Shown: positions 11,803 to 23,958 of the stretch, piece by piece
How the letters are laid out: each line of letters begins with the position of its first letter
Numbering within the stretch: position 1 is the first letter of the stretch
Assembly: GCA_905182995.1 (NCBI GenBank)
Contig: CAJJDP010000029.1
Coordinates: 310,001 to 374,000, forward strand
Length of the DNA stretch: 64,000 nucleotides
Source of the DNA: Paramecium octaurelia
Taxonomy: Eukaryota > Ciliophora > Oligohymenophorea > Peniculida > Parameciidae
Direction of reading: 5' to 3'
The notes under the pieces: model-generated
Told to the model about the DNA's origin: nothing
Databases searched by the model: none
The model's input: the letters and a program-made list of their open reading frames with translations, nothing else
Translations under genes and position numbers: made by a program

Positions 11803-12713
11803 TCAATTTTTTAAGCAATAAGCAAATAATCTTAATGGCTTAGAATCTTTGCAAGGTTTAGAATGCTGAGACAAACGATCCCATTAGAATTATGTCTTCT
11901 AATATCCAAACTACATTTCCACTGCCAAAAAAATAGTCAATGCTATTGTTGACTTCTTCATGCTTAGAAATCGATCATTACTTAAACTAAGTTCTGCCAA
12001 ATACCTTTATCATAATTATATATCTTACATCGATCTTTGTTTTATTAAATCCAAATATCTTTTATTACACCCTAACAATTCTCCTATCAATTACAACCAA
12101 ATTAATGTATTATCACTAATAACATTAAAGTTTAATTTATATAATATTTCCTTTTCCATTTCAATAACTTCTCTAACTCTTAATTCTGTGCCTCGAAGCA
12201 ATGCTCCCAATGGAGGTGGGTATATTTCTTCGTATTTAGTGGCTATGAATAAACATGTTATTGCAATGAGCTCCAATCTCTCTGCCTCTGGATTTATATG
12301 ATGAATTGATTAATCTATCAAATCCACTGTTTGGAATAATGTTTCTGATTTCAAATTATACATTTTGGCCTACTTTATCACAAACCTAATCTGTTTCTAA
12401 CGATTATATGTACTGTAGTGTTTCGCATTTTTTCATTGATTTTCCTTTAATCAATCGAAAACTAAAATCCAGAACTCTCTTATTCTCGCTAATGAAGGAA
12501 CTCGTATATTTCTTGTTGATATTGCAAAACCTGTTAAGGACAATCAAATTTCAATAAACCATCCCTTGTCAAAACAGCATCATTTATTGCATTTTCTTTC
12601 CCTCCCATTTCATCAACTATCCCATTTCTCTTGTCTTTTGCATCCTTTAATGCCTTATCAACATAATTATCGAGATGCTTTCCAAAAACTCTTCCCCCCT
12701 GATTTTAATGCAT
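11803..12713 (-). CDS. mitotic-type cyclin
   Basis: Three exons encode 287 residues; introns are 12391-12413 (23 nt, CAG end) and 12005-12028 (24 nt, AAG end). The cyclin box starts near residue 96 with MR and continues with KSETLFQTVDLID, then ELIAITCLFIATKYEEIYPP, the cyclin N-domain core with the Lys and Glu that contact the kinase. The C-domain begins near residue 205 with YLAELSLSNDRFL and STIALTIFLA. The usual Trp after MRxIL is missing, while the spacing from MR to SETL fits the family. It should activate a cyclin-dependent kinase, most like A/B-type cyclins. The N-terminal 60 residues show no clear destruction box. The gene converges with the alveolin gene, 95 nt apart. Confidence 0.9.
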
Positions 12714-13607
12714 GTATTTAAATATTATCTCGATTTTGTTAATTTTTTTTATTTTGACTTTTTAAAAGCAGTTATTATTAATTTAAATTCATACAGCTTT
12801 TTATTACCTCTACATTCATTAATAAATATATATAATAATCCTTATTTCTTCTCTCCTTAATAATAAATGAAGACGCTCTATAGGAGTGTAGACAAAAGGT
12901 CAGAAATATAATATTTTTAGAATTATTACAAATAATAAACTCATAAATTAAAGCAAAGATGTTTAAATTTTAAATTTAAGAACATAGGGATTGAACACAT
13001 TTCAAAAATATTGAATTAAATATGAAAGATGTATTCAAAGTAAGAAATACTAATTTCAGACATCTCTTTTAATCATGATAATTTATATTGTAATAAAAGA
13101 AACTATTAGTATACTTGAGCATAAATAATAAATCCCATATTAATTAGTAAAATCGAGGGATTGCAAATAACAACCCAAATGCAGAAGTTATTACAACTGG
13201 CTATTAAGTTGATTATTAAATATAATCCAAAGGAATTTCTAATTAATTGAGATTATCTCAAATATTTTTATATTTTAAAGAGCATTAGTCTAGCTAAGAT
13301 TATGTTATTGTTATTAATTCTTTGCTTAAACTCTTTTATAGGATAAAATAGTATATTTAGATCAGACAGGTAACAAACATCTCATTGACATATTGTCTCT
13401 GAAGGTGTCCTAAGAGTGTCATCACAAATTAATTTTTTTATTTTTATTAATTAAATTTATTGATATTTTTATTGGCTCAAAAATACACAAATTTAATTAA
13501 TAATTCACATGATTTCGTTCAAAAAACAAAGCTGTTAATTTAAGTCTCTAAATAAATTAATTTTCTTGATGATAATAATAAACATTAGGTAGTTTAGTTT
13601 AATAAAT
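12714..13607. other. AT-rich intergenic stretch with possible gene debris
   Basis: About 890 bases hold no frame I would call a gene. Short open stretches occur, for example from 12867 and around 13180-13420, and some sound protein-like (LAIKLIIKYNP), but they break at TGA within 20-50 codons and no tiny intron repairs them. This may be a decayed gene or chance in AT-rich DNA. It separates the divergent... convergent ends of the cyclin start side and the stop of the basic-protein gene. Confidence 0.4.
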
Positions 13608-14183
13608 TCATATAAAATCATCATAATGTTCCACATGCCATCCTTGCCACCCTTTCAATTCTCCTGATGTTTCCTTTTTACTCTCCTTCTTTTACAGTAT
13701 TCTTGATGATGATGTATTAATCTTAATCTCTTATCTACTAATCGAATATTAAGTGTTGGATCTAGCTATACGAGCAGGCTCAGTCTTCTTTTTAATGACT
13801 ATTCGTTTTTCAATATGGCCTGTAATTGGTGTAGATAATTAGGTTGGAATCATTAAATCAGGTGACAATTTATGAAATATTTTTGGATGTCCATAATTTA
13901 AATTCTCAAAAGGATCAATTTTCTTTTTTATTTTTTTTATGTTGAACCAGTTTGATTCCAAGGATGGGGATCTGCTTTTGGATTCTACAGTTTTTTTATT
14001 TTTAGAACTATTCAATTAAATTGTTGGACTAATGTTTGTTATTTATCTGGCAAGATTCCTAGGGGATTTGTATTTGAATTTAGGTATATGATCCAAATTG
14101 ATTGCAGTGCTATATTTGATAATGATCTTCGCTTAAGATTGTTTTTTTGGTGAATGTATGAGATATTTATTATTATAATTCAT
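13608..14183 (-). CDS. small basic protein, unknown
   Basis: An intronless frame runs from ATG 14183 to TGA 13608-13610 and encodes 191 residues. It is rich in Lys, Ser, Ile and Asn, with several KKK and SRS clusters and a C-terminal stretch containing GWQGWHVEHY. I recognise no domain. The composition suggests a nucleic-acid or cytoskeleton-associated protein, but this is only inference. Its ATG lies 10 nt from the ATG of the divergent small TIM gene, so both must share one very short promoter region. Confidence 0.7.
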
Positions 14184-14193
14184 TTAATAATTA

Positions 14194-14457
14194 ATGTCTG
14201 ATCACGATACACATATTCACTAAAACATTACAATTTAATAAAAGAATGAAAGAATAAAGTAGTCAATTACAACCTCTATGAAATTGTCCTTGATGAATAT
14301 ATATCAAGTTTGCAGCAAATTTTGTATTAAAGATTACAAAAAAAAGGACCTTTCTGATAGAGAAAAAATCTGTCTATCAAGATGTTTTGAAAGGAAAAAT
14401 GAAACACTTTAAACAACAATGGAGTTTTTAGGAAAATTAGAATAAGCATCTGATTGA
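14194..14457 (+). CDS. small TIM chaperone (Tim8/9/10/13 family)
   Basis: A single exon of 87 residues has the twin CX3C pattern of the mitochondrial intermembrane-space TIM chaperones: CSKFC near residue 42 and CLSRC near residue 62, flanked by two predicted helices. These Cys pairs form two disulphides in an antiparallel hairpin, and hexamers of such proteins carry hydrophobic precursors to the inner and outer membranes. The length fits the family (80-110). I cannot tell which member it is. It is divergent from the basic-protein gene with only 10 nt between the two ATGs. Confidence 0.87.
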
Positions 14458-15209
14458 TTTTGCAAATATTTTATGCATTAATAAATACCCTTATTAATTT
14501 TTAATTAATCATCTAACAAGTTTTTATTGCAAATACACATTTCACAATTAAGGCATTCTTTTACTCCTATTTTCAATTAATATCCTAATAAATAATATTT
14601 CTCATTCCTTAAATCAATAGTATTAAATTTACTATGCAAGAACTTTAATCTATGATATGTTATTAATTATCATATTTTTGCATATGTACTAGTTTATTCT
14701 CAAATTTAGTTCAAATTATGGCTTGTCGTTCTTTATTTTTATAATTCCGCTATTGAAATTTTCAATAAAGCCTCAAATGATTTATTTATCCTGATATTTT
14801 AATATCCATATCCATGTTTTTATTTTTATGTAATTCTTAGTTCTAGGTGTTTTATTTTTATATGGCAATAATAAATAGATTAAATCATTTTAATGCATTT
14901 CAGAAAAAGTTATAATAAGCCTTAAAATTAATTCAGAACTAATGGAAAATAATAGAATTGTAACTAAATTCAGATACTTTATATTGAACAACTAACAAAA
15001 CAATCATTGTAAAATTACTAATTCTATTTAATGTAATTATATCAAACATTTTAAATAATGTATTGAAAATTTTATATCTTAATAGAATAAAACATTAAAT
15101 TTGCTTATCTTTAGATAGTGTGATATTAAACGTTATTGGAACTCCAAGATTGACAATTTAATATTTTGTGAGGGGTTGTTTAAATATGAAAAAAAATAAA
15201 TAAATATCT
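14458..15209. other. AT-rich intergenic stretch
   Basis: About 750 bases between the TIM gene stop and the stop of the coiled-coil gene. I see no open frame longer than a few dozen codons on either strand, no tRNA-like fold and no repeat beyond A/T runs. Confidence 0.6.
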
Positions 15210-16742
15210 TCAATCAGGAATTGATATCTCTTATTTTTTTATAGTTATTCCTATAGAATTATCGTTTGCTATTTTTTTCAGTAATTTCTTATTATGGAGT
15301 AGTTCTTATCCAACCATTCTTTCGTTAGGACTTGATTTTTTTTTAGGAGATTAACTCAAATAACCTTTAGCCATTTGTTTTTTCAGTTCTTCTTGATTTA
15401 AAATATACATTTTTCGAATATTCTATTTTCATTTATTATATAAATTACATTTCTTCTTTCTTCATCTTATTGTTTCAAATCTTTTTACTCCTAAAGTTAT
15501 TATTCAAAGAGTAGTTTTTTTTCATTCACTTCTTGTGTATATTGTCTTTTTTTCTCTAGGATTTATTACTAGAGATCATATGAAATTTAAAGCTATTACT
15601 CTTTTTTATTTGCCTTGTTTTAAAATTCGAAAAAAGTACTATGTTCGCTATTCTTTTTAGTCCAGAAATCATTTTATAAGGGATGATCCTTTTTATTTTT
15701 CATAACAAACTCACTGTAATTATTCATCAAATGTTAAAATTTGTTCTCTTAGTCTTTTTTTTATTTCTCTTTTCTTTCATTTTCAAATTGTTCTTTAATT
15801 AATTACTATTCCTACAATAATTTTTCATGCTCTTTGGTTTATATGATTTCTTCTTATGCCTTTTTATCAGATACACTTTACTTTTTTCCTCAAATTTTCA
15901 TTCTACTTCATTATCTATTAGAATTTCTCCTTTTATTCTAGTCTCTTTCGTTTCTATTATTAATCTTCTACTTTCATTTGTTCCTTAATTTTAGCAAGCA
16001 TTTCCTCTTCTAAATACTTAGTATTTAAATTCTACTCTTTTCTATATAATGTATAAATCATACTTCTTTTTTTTATCAACTTAAACTTATTAATCTCTAA
16101 TAAATTTCTCTTGCAAAAATTATTACTTTTTATTTTCCTTTATTAATTCCTATTATCTTTCAAATTCCATTAATTGTTGTTAACTTGTAGCATAAAAATA
16201 TTGATCTTCCTGTTTTTGTTTTTATTTTCTTTACTCTTTTTCAGCTACTTATCTATCTAATTCTTCTTTTATCTTTTATTAATTATGCTGCATAATTCTC
16301 TTCTGTTCTTCTAATTCTTTTTAAAATTATAAGGCATCATATTTTATAATGGCTGCCCATTCATCTACTGAACCCCCATCAACCTAATAAATTGATTTTC
16401 TCCTTTCCTCGAATTAATCATTAGGCAAAGTGTTCATCATTTGCATTTTAGAATTATTTTCTGTTTTATTTTGCATTTTATAATAATTGTTTTACTCTTC
16501 ACTTTTTTCAGGTACTTACGCCAAACACCTAGGATTTGTCAATGTTTTTAATTATTCTTCTTTTAACTTTCCTATCACACTAAGTAGACAAACTTACTAG
16601 ACATACGCTGATGTAATCTTTGGATCATTAATTGCTTCTCATTTTCTGGTCTTAGGATTGCATCCTTGATTTCTTCTTTTAATGCTCTCACAGCACCTTC
16701 AGTTGCTTTATAAAATACAAAAAAATCATCCACATAAGCCAT
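15210..16742 (-). CDS. long coiled-coil protein, unknown role
   Basis: Five exons encode 478 residues; introns are 16572-16597, 16042-16063, 15860-15881 and 15423-15448. The introns were chosen because each keeps the charged heptad pattern going; other frames lose it. Residues about 130-400 are almost continuous coiled coil, very rich in Gln, Glu and Lys, with the conserved-looking motif DEWAAIIKYD before the coil. The C-terminal 60 residues are basic with SQSPKKKSSP. Proteins of this make-up are common in ciliary and cortical structures, but no family can be named. Nothing in the neighbours helps. Confidence 0.75.
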
Positions 16743-17318
16743 TATTAACTATTTTTTTGAGAAGAGTAAGTTACATTAACATTTAATTAATTTTTTTTTC
16801 CATAATCTTAAACCAATTTATCAATTATGAGAGATTTGACTGAATCGTCTCTTTAAATTTACCTGGCCACATGCACAGTTCTATTGATCTTTTTAGGGTA
16901 CATATTAATAATAAATAAAATATAATTTTTAATTAATAACTTTACAAATTATACTAAATCCAAGAGTAAAGACAAACTATAACTTACAAAAATTGGTTTC
17001 TAAAGAGAAATTAACAAATAATTAATTTTACTCAAAGGTTTAACATTCTTTTCATATCGAAATAAGTAGAATACATAATTTTACTGAAAAGTAAATATAT
17101 TCTATTTTTTGTAATGTAATTCTTAGAATCCATATTTTAGAAACTTCACTAGTAGTTGCTAGTAGTTTATTGTCATCATAAATCCAATGTTTAGCAAGAA
17201 TACTCGAGAGTAAGTTAGGAAAATGGTTTATTCTCTTGCAATTATTTAATTAATTTTATAAATAAGGTTAAAATTTTCAGTGTTTAAATAGGAGTTTTAT
17301 TATTTATATTAAATTAAT
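16743..17318. other. AT-rich intergenic stretch
   Basis: About 575 bases upstream of the coiled-coil gene. No convincing frame, RNA gene or repeat is visible. It should contain the promoter of that gene. Confidence 0.55.
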
Positions 17319-17800
17319 ATGGATAACAGTGCATCAACAGTTATAAATCGAAATTCTGAAATAAAGTTTTAAATGAGAGAATGGAGGGACATTAATTACA
17401 GTGCCTCAAATTTACTGAATTTTAAGAAAGAGTTAGCTAAAAAAATACTGAGAGAGTCGAAGAAACCTTAACCTATTTGATTTGAAATGGAATGATGATA
17501 TTGATCATAGTATTATTAATATAATTTATTCTATTTTTAATACTGAAATGAGCAGAGAGTATCACAGATTATTTAGAATTTTCCTTTAGTTTCAATAAAT
17601 GAGATTTAACTGTCTTCAGGTGTATTAACTATAGATGAGTTCCTACACGCAATTCGGAGGTAATCATGCAGAATTGAGACTGTAATAAAATTTGAAAAAG
17701 GGAGGAGGAATTATATTAAATTAGAAATTTAAACTATAATTAATCATATTAATGATAATTATAATATTAATTAATACACATGAAATTAAAGTCATCAACT
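17319..17800 (+). pseudogene. possible broken gene
   Basis: ATG 17319 opens a 53-codon frame with gene-like composition that stops at TGA 17478-17480. The adjacent frame takes over at about 17455 and stays open for roughly 120 codons, with motifs such as NLFDLKWNDD and MSREYHRLFRIF. No intron of normal length joins the two frames, so a one-base frameshift is the simplest view. The opposite strand is also open here, so either reading may be chance. No family was recognised. Confidence 0.35.
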
Positions 17801-17832
17801 AAAAACAAATTAAAAATCATAGTTATTTAGTT

Positions 17833-18267
17833 TTATTGATTTGAGATTTCATACAAGCAATAATAAATAATAATGCATGCAAGGTCAGAAATATAAGCGT
17901 AAGTGATTGGAGATGGTAGCATTACAAACTTTAAATATAGGCAATCTATATAGTGTATTAAATTTACCAAAAACGTAATCAGAAATAACATTCTAATCAG
18001 ACCTTCCATAGTTGTGATGGCATTAAATGTCTTATTTCCAATAAGGGTTATTATGGATAATATGATGCTGCAAGAACAATATAATGTGAAATATAAAGCA
18101 GTTTGCTTTAACAATGTGCATTCATCATTGCTAGTATTAAGCGAGTAATAATAAAATAGACTTCCAAACAATACATTAAATGATATCATAAACGAGATAT
18201 AAATGCATTTGTCATCATTTTGATTAAATTGTCCAACTTATTTGCAATCCTCATCTCTTCTTTCCAT
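17833..18267 (-). CDS. small membrane protein, 3' end undetermined
   Basis: From ATG 18267 the frame encodes at least 145 residues. A hydrophilic N-terminus of about 24 residues is followed by four hydrophobic helices, near residues 25-45, 55-75, 85-105 and 120-140, that look like membrane segments. Cys and Tyr are frequent. The frame does not meet TGA until about 17181, through sequence that no longer looks coding, so the true end or a last intron was not found. It may be a short four-helix membrane protein of unknown function. Confidence 0.5.
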
Positions 18268-20046
18268 TTTTATGAGTATTTAATATGTTAATATAAATAA
18301 TTAAATTATATCATAAAAAGCAGAACTCCAATCAAAACTCATTTTTTTATACTCCACTTATGCTTAGCTAATCTATTTTGACTATTTATTTACGAAATTA
18401 CCCATTCAAAAAATCACACTTGAGTAACCGATACATCAATTCTGCTCTACTCAATTCCTAAATTAAAGAATGAAGCTAATATATCTATCCATTTCAATCT
18501 CTTCAAAGTCTATCTAATAGAATTAATAAACGATCATCCTTATTCTTGCTTTCTTAATTTATTTTATTAACTTAAATCTATTACATAAATAATATTACAC
18601 TGTTTTTCACATAGAATACTTAAATATCTAATATTTTACATTGATAAATAACTTTATTGATAATATTACAATTGAGTTCTAGATGAATTTCGTAAAGAAT
18701 AATTATTAAGACATTTTCAAAGAGATATCTTCTTGACTTCATAAATACTCTTAATTAACTGCCATTTTAAATTATTTTAAGAATATTTTTTTAAATTATC
18801 TAATCTGAGCATATTGTCAGGATATGAAACTTTATTCTTTAAACTTTAATGTTTTTATTAAGAATCATTCCAAATATCAAGTATTTTTAATTTGAGAATA
18901 ATGTTTTTCGAATAATTACTATAATTATAGAATTCATTATGCTTACTATTAATTTTCAATCATTTTAGAGATTGCTTTTTAAATTAAAAAAATATGAAAA
19001 CTAATTAATTTATTTAATTCAGTTTGATAGCAATAGTATCATTAAATTTAATAAAATCTAAATGCACTTTTAAAATGTCTTTTATAATTCATGATAATAT
19101 TATAGTATCACACATTTAAATATTTTTTATTAATACTAACTTGCTTACAAAGGTAGATAAATGTTAAAATGAATTCATTATTATGGAAGGAAGAATTAAC
19201 AAATCATTCTGTGTCTGTTAAACAAATAGGTGTACTTATGTACTGAGTATTTAAGAATCTTTCTTGAATTATATAGAATCTTGATAGTTTTAAACAATCA
19301 ATTTATCATTTCAAAATATTTTAATTGATATATTCTGTTCAATTAGAACTAATATATCATCAAATTTTGTTGCTATATTTTGCATAATTTAGTAGTGTTT
19401 TTGCTTTAAATAGATTTCAATGAATTTTTTATATTATTATATGATTTCTATTGATATATTAGCTTGACAAACAAGTATTAAGTTTATTGCTAATTGACTT
19501 AGCTATACTTGCGGTACTACTGATAATCCAATTTCTAATTAAAATTAAGTATTACTAATTTCAACACTTTTACGTGTAACTATTGATTTAATTTCTAATT
19601 AATCAATAAGATATAATAATTTAATAACTTTTATTTTAAATAATTTACAGGTTTGAAATTAATATGAAAGCAATGTGATAGATCGAATATGGGAAAACGA
19701 TCAGGGAGATTCAGATATGAAATGATTCGAGTTATGTCAAAAAAAAAATAAATTAGTGACTTCTAAATTAATTCAAGGATTTGATATAGACTATGATTCT
19801 AGAATTTTCATTCATTTAATAGAATCAGATTCATTAAGGATTAATCTGAGTGTGAGGTTATCCAATGTAAGAACTCATTTCAAGTTTAATTTATAATTGA
19901 TGTATCAGATATGTTTGGTAATGCAATAAATCTATTAAATGGTTAATAATTCATGATAATAGTATCGGTATAGATGATTATACATTGAGATATTGAATAA
20001 TATTAGATTACAATATTATTATAATCTAATTTACAATAATTATTAA
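18268..20046. other. long gene-poor AT-rich stretch
   Basis: About 1.8 kb without a supportable gene. Most of it is A/T runs. From 19690 to 19970 short open pieces on the plus strand (one starting MGKRSGRFRYEMIR) look like worn coding sequence but break repeatedly at TGA. No tRNA fold, tandem repeat or transposon end was found. It may mark a lost duplicate gene. Confidence 0.45.
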
Positions 20047-20603
20047 TCAATTTAAATGTTTCAAGACCTCTTCTTTAAATGAATCTATGAAATCTTTTTC
20101 ATCTGGAAAGCAGTATGAATTCTCAAGCATTTTTTATTTAGTAAATCTGGTTCTACACATAGGACAAGAATCTCTAAGTTTAACACTAAACCATCCATCA
20201 ATGCAATTTTAGCAATAACTATGTCCACAGGGTAATAGTTTCTCAATTTTTTTTTCAAAGCAAATTTGGCAAACTTCATCCTCATTATTTTTCATGTACA
20301 AATATGCTAGATCTTGAATTAGTTATTTTAATTTATAGAATGTTTCTTGATCTATTAATTTCTATCTTTCATCTATTTTGAGTATGATAGCAAGGTCTGT
20401 TTTGGCTGTGAATTAGAGTAATTGCTCTTAAAATGTTAATCTATTCTAAATCAATTCAGCTCCAATCTATTTATTTAATTCTTTCTGTAAAGGCATTGAC
20501 CTTAAAATAAAATGGGAATCGGTTCTTACTTGATAACTTTGTTAAAATATTCGATATCCTTAATGAGAACATGAATTGGTTATTTAGTTTATTGCTATCC
20601 CAT
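20047..20603 (-). CDS. RING finger protein
   Basis: Two exons encode 175 residues; the intron is 20501-20529 (29 nt, AAG end). The C-terminal half holds a C3HC4 RING: CQICFE, then LPCGHSYCQNC, then DSCPMCRTRF, with all eight zinc ligands present. RINGs of this kind bind an E2 enzyme and promote ubiquitin transfer. Residues 1-95 form predicted helices without a known domain. It is most like small cytosolic RING proteins such as the RNF141 type, but the substrate cannot be inferred. Its ATG lies 32 nt downstream of the stop of the trichocyst gene on the same strand. Confidence 0.88.
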
Positions 20604-20635
20604 ATTAATATTATATTTATTTATATGATATCTGA

Positions 20636-21792
20636 TCAGAATCTTCCTCCAAGGTATTATGAGGTAGCGGTTAATTTATCAGTCAAGTGTTCTAATATTC
20701 TATCAACGATTTCTTATTGTCTTTATCTCTCAGAGGATTGAGTTGCATAAGTTTACTCTTATAAAGCACACCATTCGTTTTCAGCATCAAGAGTCTCTTA
20801 GGCTGATTCTAATTCCAACTTAAAGATAATAAGATAGTAATACAGTATGGACTTCAAAGAAATGAGTGGCTGTATCAATGTTGGTTTTGAATGTTTGAAT
20901 GGCTTATTCCAATTAGTTCTTTCTTTCGACCAATCTATTGTGTTCATTGCTCAAATGTGTAGAGAATTCGACCCATCTTTAAGCTTATCTATTTTCAGTA
21001 TCCTAAGAGAATAATCTAAAATGTGAGTTACTTCCAAAACTGATCTGGCTTCTACTAATTGTTATCTGAGTTAAGAAAGCAATTGGAGGATTCTTTGGAT
21101 GGCCTTTTAATCAACTTTGGAAGCGAGTTCTGTAAGGGCTGTGACGATTGGTTGGAATAATGCTCCATGACTTTCGTTTTCAATCAATCTCTTTTGAACA
21201 GCTTCAAATTTTGGTTTAAGTTCAGCGAATGTGGCACCTAATGAAAGATGTTGCACTAATTTGGTGGCTTCATCGACTGCAGCAATGGCATCATCATGTT
21301 CACCGTTCTTTCTGACCCATGTTTCGTGAGCCTTGTTTCTATTTGCTTCCTCTTAAGCAAATGTTCTCTCATTACTTTCAATGTCCTTTTGATATTATTA
21401 TAGATGCTTACTTGAATAGTTTATCTGACATCATTTTCAGCTTCAGCCAATGCCTTCTCATTATCTTCTCTCATTTAAGCGTTTGCACTTACTTAGGCTG
21501 TGTGATAAGCAATTGAATTTTCAAGATCTGTTACTATTCTTGTGCATGCAGCTCTGTCAACTCTAATAACATTGTCATGTTTATTTTGATCATCAACTAA
21601 TCCAGCAAGTAATTGGTTCAATAACACCAAGACTTCCTCTGCATTTCCTTTTGCTTACAGGTACATTTGAACTGTTGACAAAATAGAGTTTCCGAAGTTA
21701 TCGGCATCAATTTCTGCCAAGATTGTTTTTGTATCCTTTTGGACTGCCAATACTGTTGAAGCAATCAATGCTAAAGCAATGAATTTCATCAT
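20636..21792 (-). CDS. trichocyst matrix protein
   Basis: Four exons encode 358 residues; introns are 21386-21411, 21003-21031 and 20819-20843. A clear signal peptide (MMKFIALALIASTVLA) is followed by alternating alpha-helical segments rich in Ala, Glu, Gln and Asn, with motifs such as HETWVRKNGEHDDAI and LSNEHNRLVERKNQLEQAI. This is the layout of Paramecium trichocyst matrix proteins, which are secreted into dense-core granules, cut into smaller polypeptides and packed into a crystal that expands on exocytosis. A second, divergent member lies at 36755-38005. The start is the first of two adjacent ATG codons. Confidence 0.85.
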
Positions 21793-21992
21793 TTTTAATT
21801 ATTATATTAAGCATATTCATAAAACGGATTTTAATATATATTCTTAACAATAATAAAACTTAATTTATTTTATCATATAATTTATATCATTCCGATTTAG
21901 TAGTTTAATAAATGATTATGTAATCCCAGATAAACTTCAATTTAGATTATTTAATGTACTCCAAAATAAGAATAAGAATATATCTATATATA

Positions 21993-22444
21993 TCATTCTA
22001 TCTCCATTTATTACTCCATTTCTTCTTCGTCTTCTTCTTCCTCATCACTACTCAATATCTATTCTAATGGCTTTTCTTTTATGCATTCTTGTTACAGTCT
22101 CTTGAACTCTTTGACAAAATCATCCCTTGACTCACACCAAATTTGAACTGTCAAACTGCCTTGAATATTTATTCCTGCTTGTTGAGCATTCAATTATTAA
22201 ATGACTGTGGATCCAATCTGTCCATCATCTTCATCCTCCTGTCCTTCAGCCTTCAAACACAACAATGCTGATCCTCCACTTGTTCCAATCATCATTACAT
22301 TCTCATACTTTATAAAATGGCCATTTATTGCCACTCCTTAACTTTTACTTTAAAACTTATACCAACTTAAGTTAATTAGATTTGTGATTCCTCAATGAGA
22401 TGTTTGAGTTCTTGAGAAGATGATATCTCCACTTTACCTTTCAT
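21993..22444 (-). CDS. small protein with acidic tail, unknown
   Basis: Two exons encode 141 residues; the intron is 22337-22362 (26 nt, AAG end). The middle contains VGVAINGHFIKYENVMMIGT and a beta-rich stretch, and the last 20 residues are almost all Glu and Asp. The acidic tail could interact with basic proteins such as histones or ribosomal proteins, but this is inference only. No family was recognised. The stop lies 200 nt from the start of the trichocyst gene, and the ATG is 39 nt from the aquaporin stop on the same strand. Confidence 0.7.
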
Positions 22445-22483
22445 TATAAATTATTATTATTTTATTTGCATCAATATTCATTC

Positions 22484-23313
22484 TCACTTTTTTAAGGATA
22501 GATAAATCGAGTTATAAAAGGTCGATGCCATGTATGCCCCAAACAAAGGAGCAAACAAAAATACCCAAAAGTTGGCTAGCTTCGTTGTGTCATTCAACCA
22601 AAACGCTTCAAATAATTCTAACCCAACTCCCATTGCTGGGTTCAAACATCCTTACAATTTAATTCACACTATACCTCCAGTATGGGATGACAGTTGTCTA
22701 GAGAAAAACAGGGCCAAGGCAATCCAAAGTATTCCTGCAATGTCATTATTCGTCTACCTCGTCTATTCATGAACTTGTATGTGAATAAAAAGCACAAACA
22801 TAAACGTCCCCAAAGCCTTTTAAGATTATTAACAATTAATCATACTTCTCCACATAAATCTGCCAACATCCATTCTATATTTGTACTCTTTATGCTCGGA
22901 GATGTCACTACACCTAAAATTAGATATGCCACCCAAGCTCCTCCCACAGCCCCCAACAATTGAGCAATCCAATAGATTCTTAATGTCCATGAACTTATAG
23001 TATCATCACAATAAAAACTGAAAGACACGGCTGGATTAACATGTCCTCCAGTGAATTTGCAAGTCAAAAATATAGCTGCATACAAATAAGCTGAAATCAA
23101 AACGTCCGATCCATTTGATGCCACTATTCCATAAGCAAATAATCCTGTCCCAATAGTTTCGAAAATAAATATGATTGTTAAATCCCCAAAAGTTTTAGGC
23201 GCTGGCCTCTTGACCGGAGCAGTTACTGTTTCTTCTACATCCAATTAGATAAGATGAGTTTAAGCCTATTAAGTCACATGCTCATGGTTTTACTATTCCT
23301 TTGGCGAATCCAT
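22484..23313 (-). CDS. aquaporin / major intrinsic protein
   Basis: Three exons encode 258 residues; introns are 22817-22845 and 22651-22674. Six hydrophobic helices and both pore boxes are visible: HVNPAVS near residue 95 and LNPAMG near residue 203. The two NPA boxes meet in the middle of the channel and exclude ions while passing water or small solutes. The signature GTGLFAYGI in helix 1 and FTGGHVNP in loop B fit the family. The chosen start at 23313 adds about 22 residues upstream of the first LDVEE segment. Substrate choice (water or glycerol) cannot be decided without a structure model. Confidence 0.93.
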
Positions 23314-23958
23314 TTTATATAAATATTTTTGATTAATTGTTTAGACTTAAAATTCATAATAAAATAGAATTCATTATATTTTGAACACAAATCCCTTTGA
23401 AAAATCTAAAAGAATAACTTTGATAATTTCATGTATCCTATTTAGAAAGCACTTCTGTTTTGCAATTATTTATTTATTGTCCAATTAAATTAACAGCATT
23501 TTAAGTATTTCCAAAATTATACTTCATATCCATTATATCAGATGATGATGGATGTAATAATAAGAAATCTTAATATATATGAGACTACTAATTTGATAAG
23601 AATATGAATAAATTTTGAATGAGTAATTCGAAAAATAAACCTAGGTGTCAATTAATTAACTGTAGATTTAAAATTTATCAAATTATATAAATAAAAATAT
23701 ATAAATAATATTTTTTAAATTTATCAAGAATCTTTTTTGACATTCTAGAAAACAAAATCAATAAATTACTTGATATTTTATTATATTTAAGGACATAGAC
23801 CATTTATATATATTTTCTTGATATTAAATTGCTATAGGAGAATATTATTGTTTTGTTATTTCAATGACATTATTTTACTGTATAAAAATAGAGTAAAGCT
23901 GTATTGATAATAGTTATAAATGATTCATAATAAGATAATATAATATTCATGTATCTAT
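23314..23958. other. intergenic stretch upstream of the aquaporin gene
   Basis: About 645 AT-rich bases between the aquaporin start and the stop of the next gene on the same strand. No gene, RNA fold or repeat was seen. It should hold the aquaporin promoter. Confidence 0.6.

Noticed and set aside
12391..12413. A 17-nt intron in the cyclin gene
   Set aside because: Using the CAG six bases later gives a 23-nt intron and the standard cyclin-box spacing, so the very short intron is not needed.
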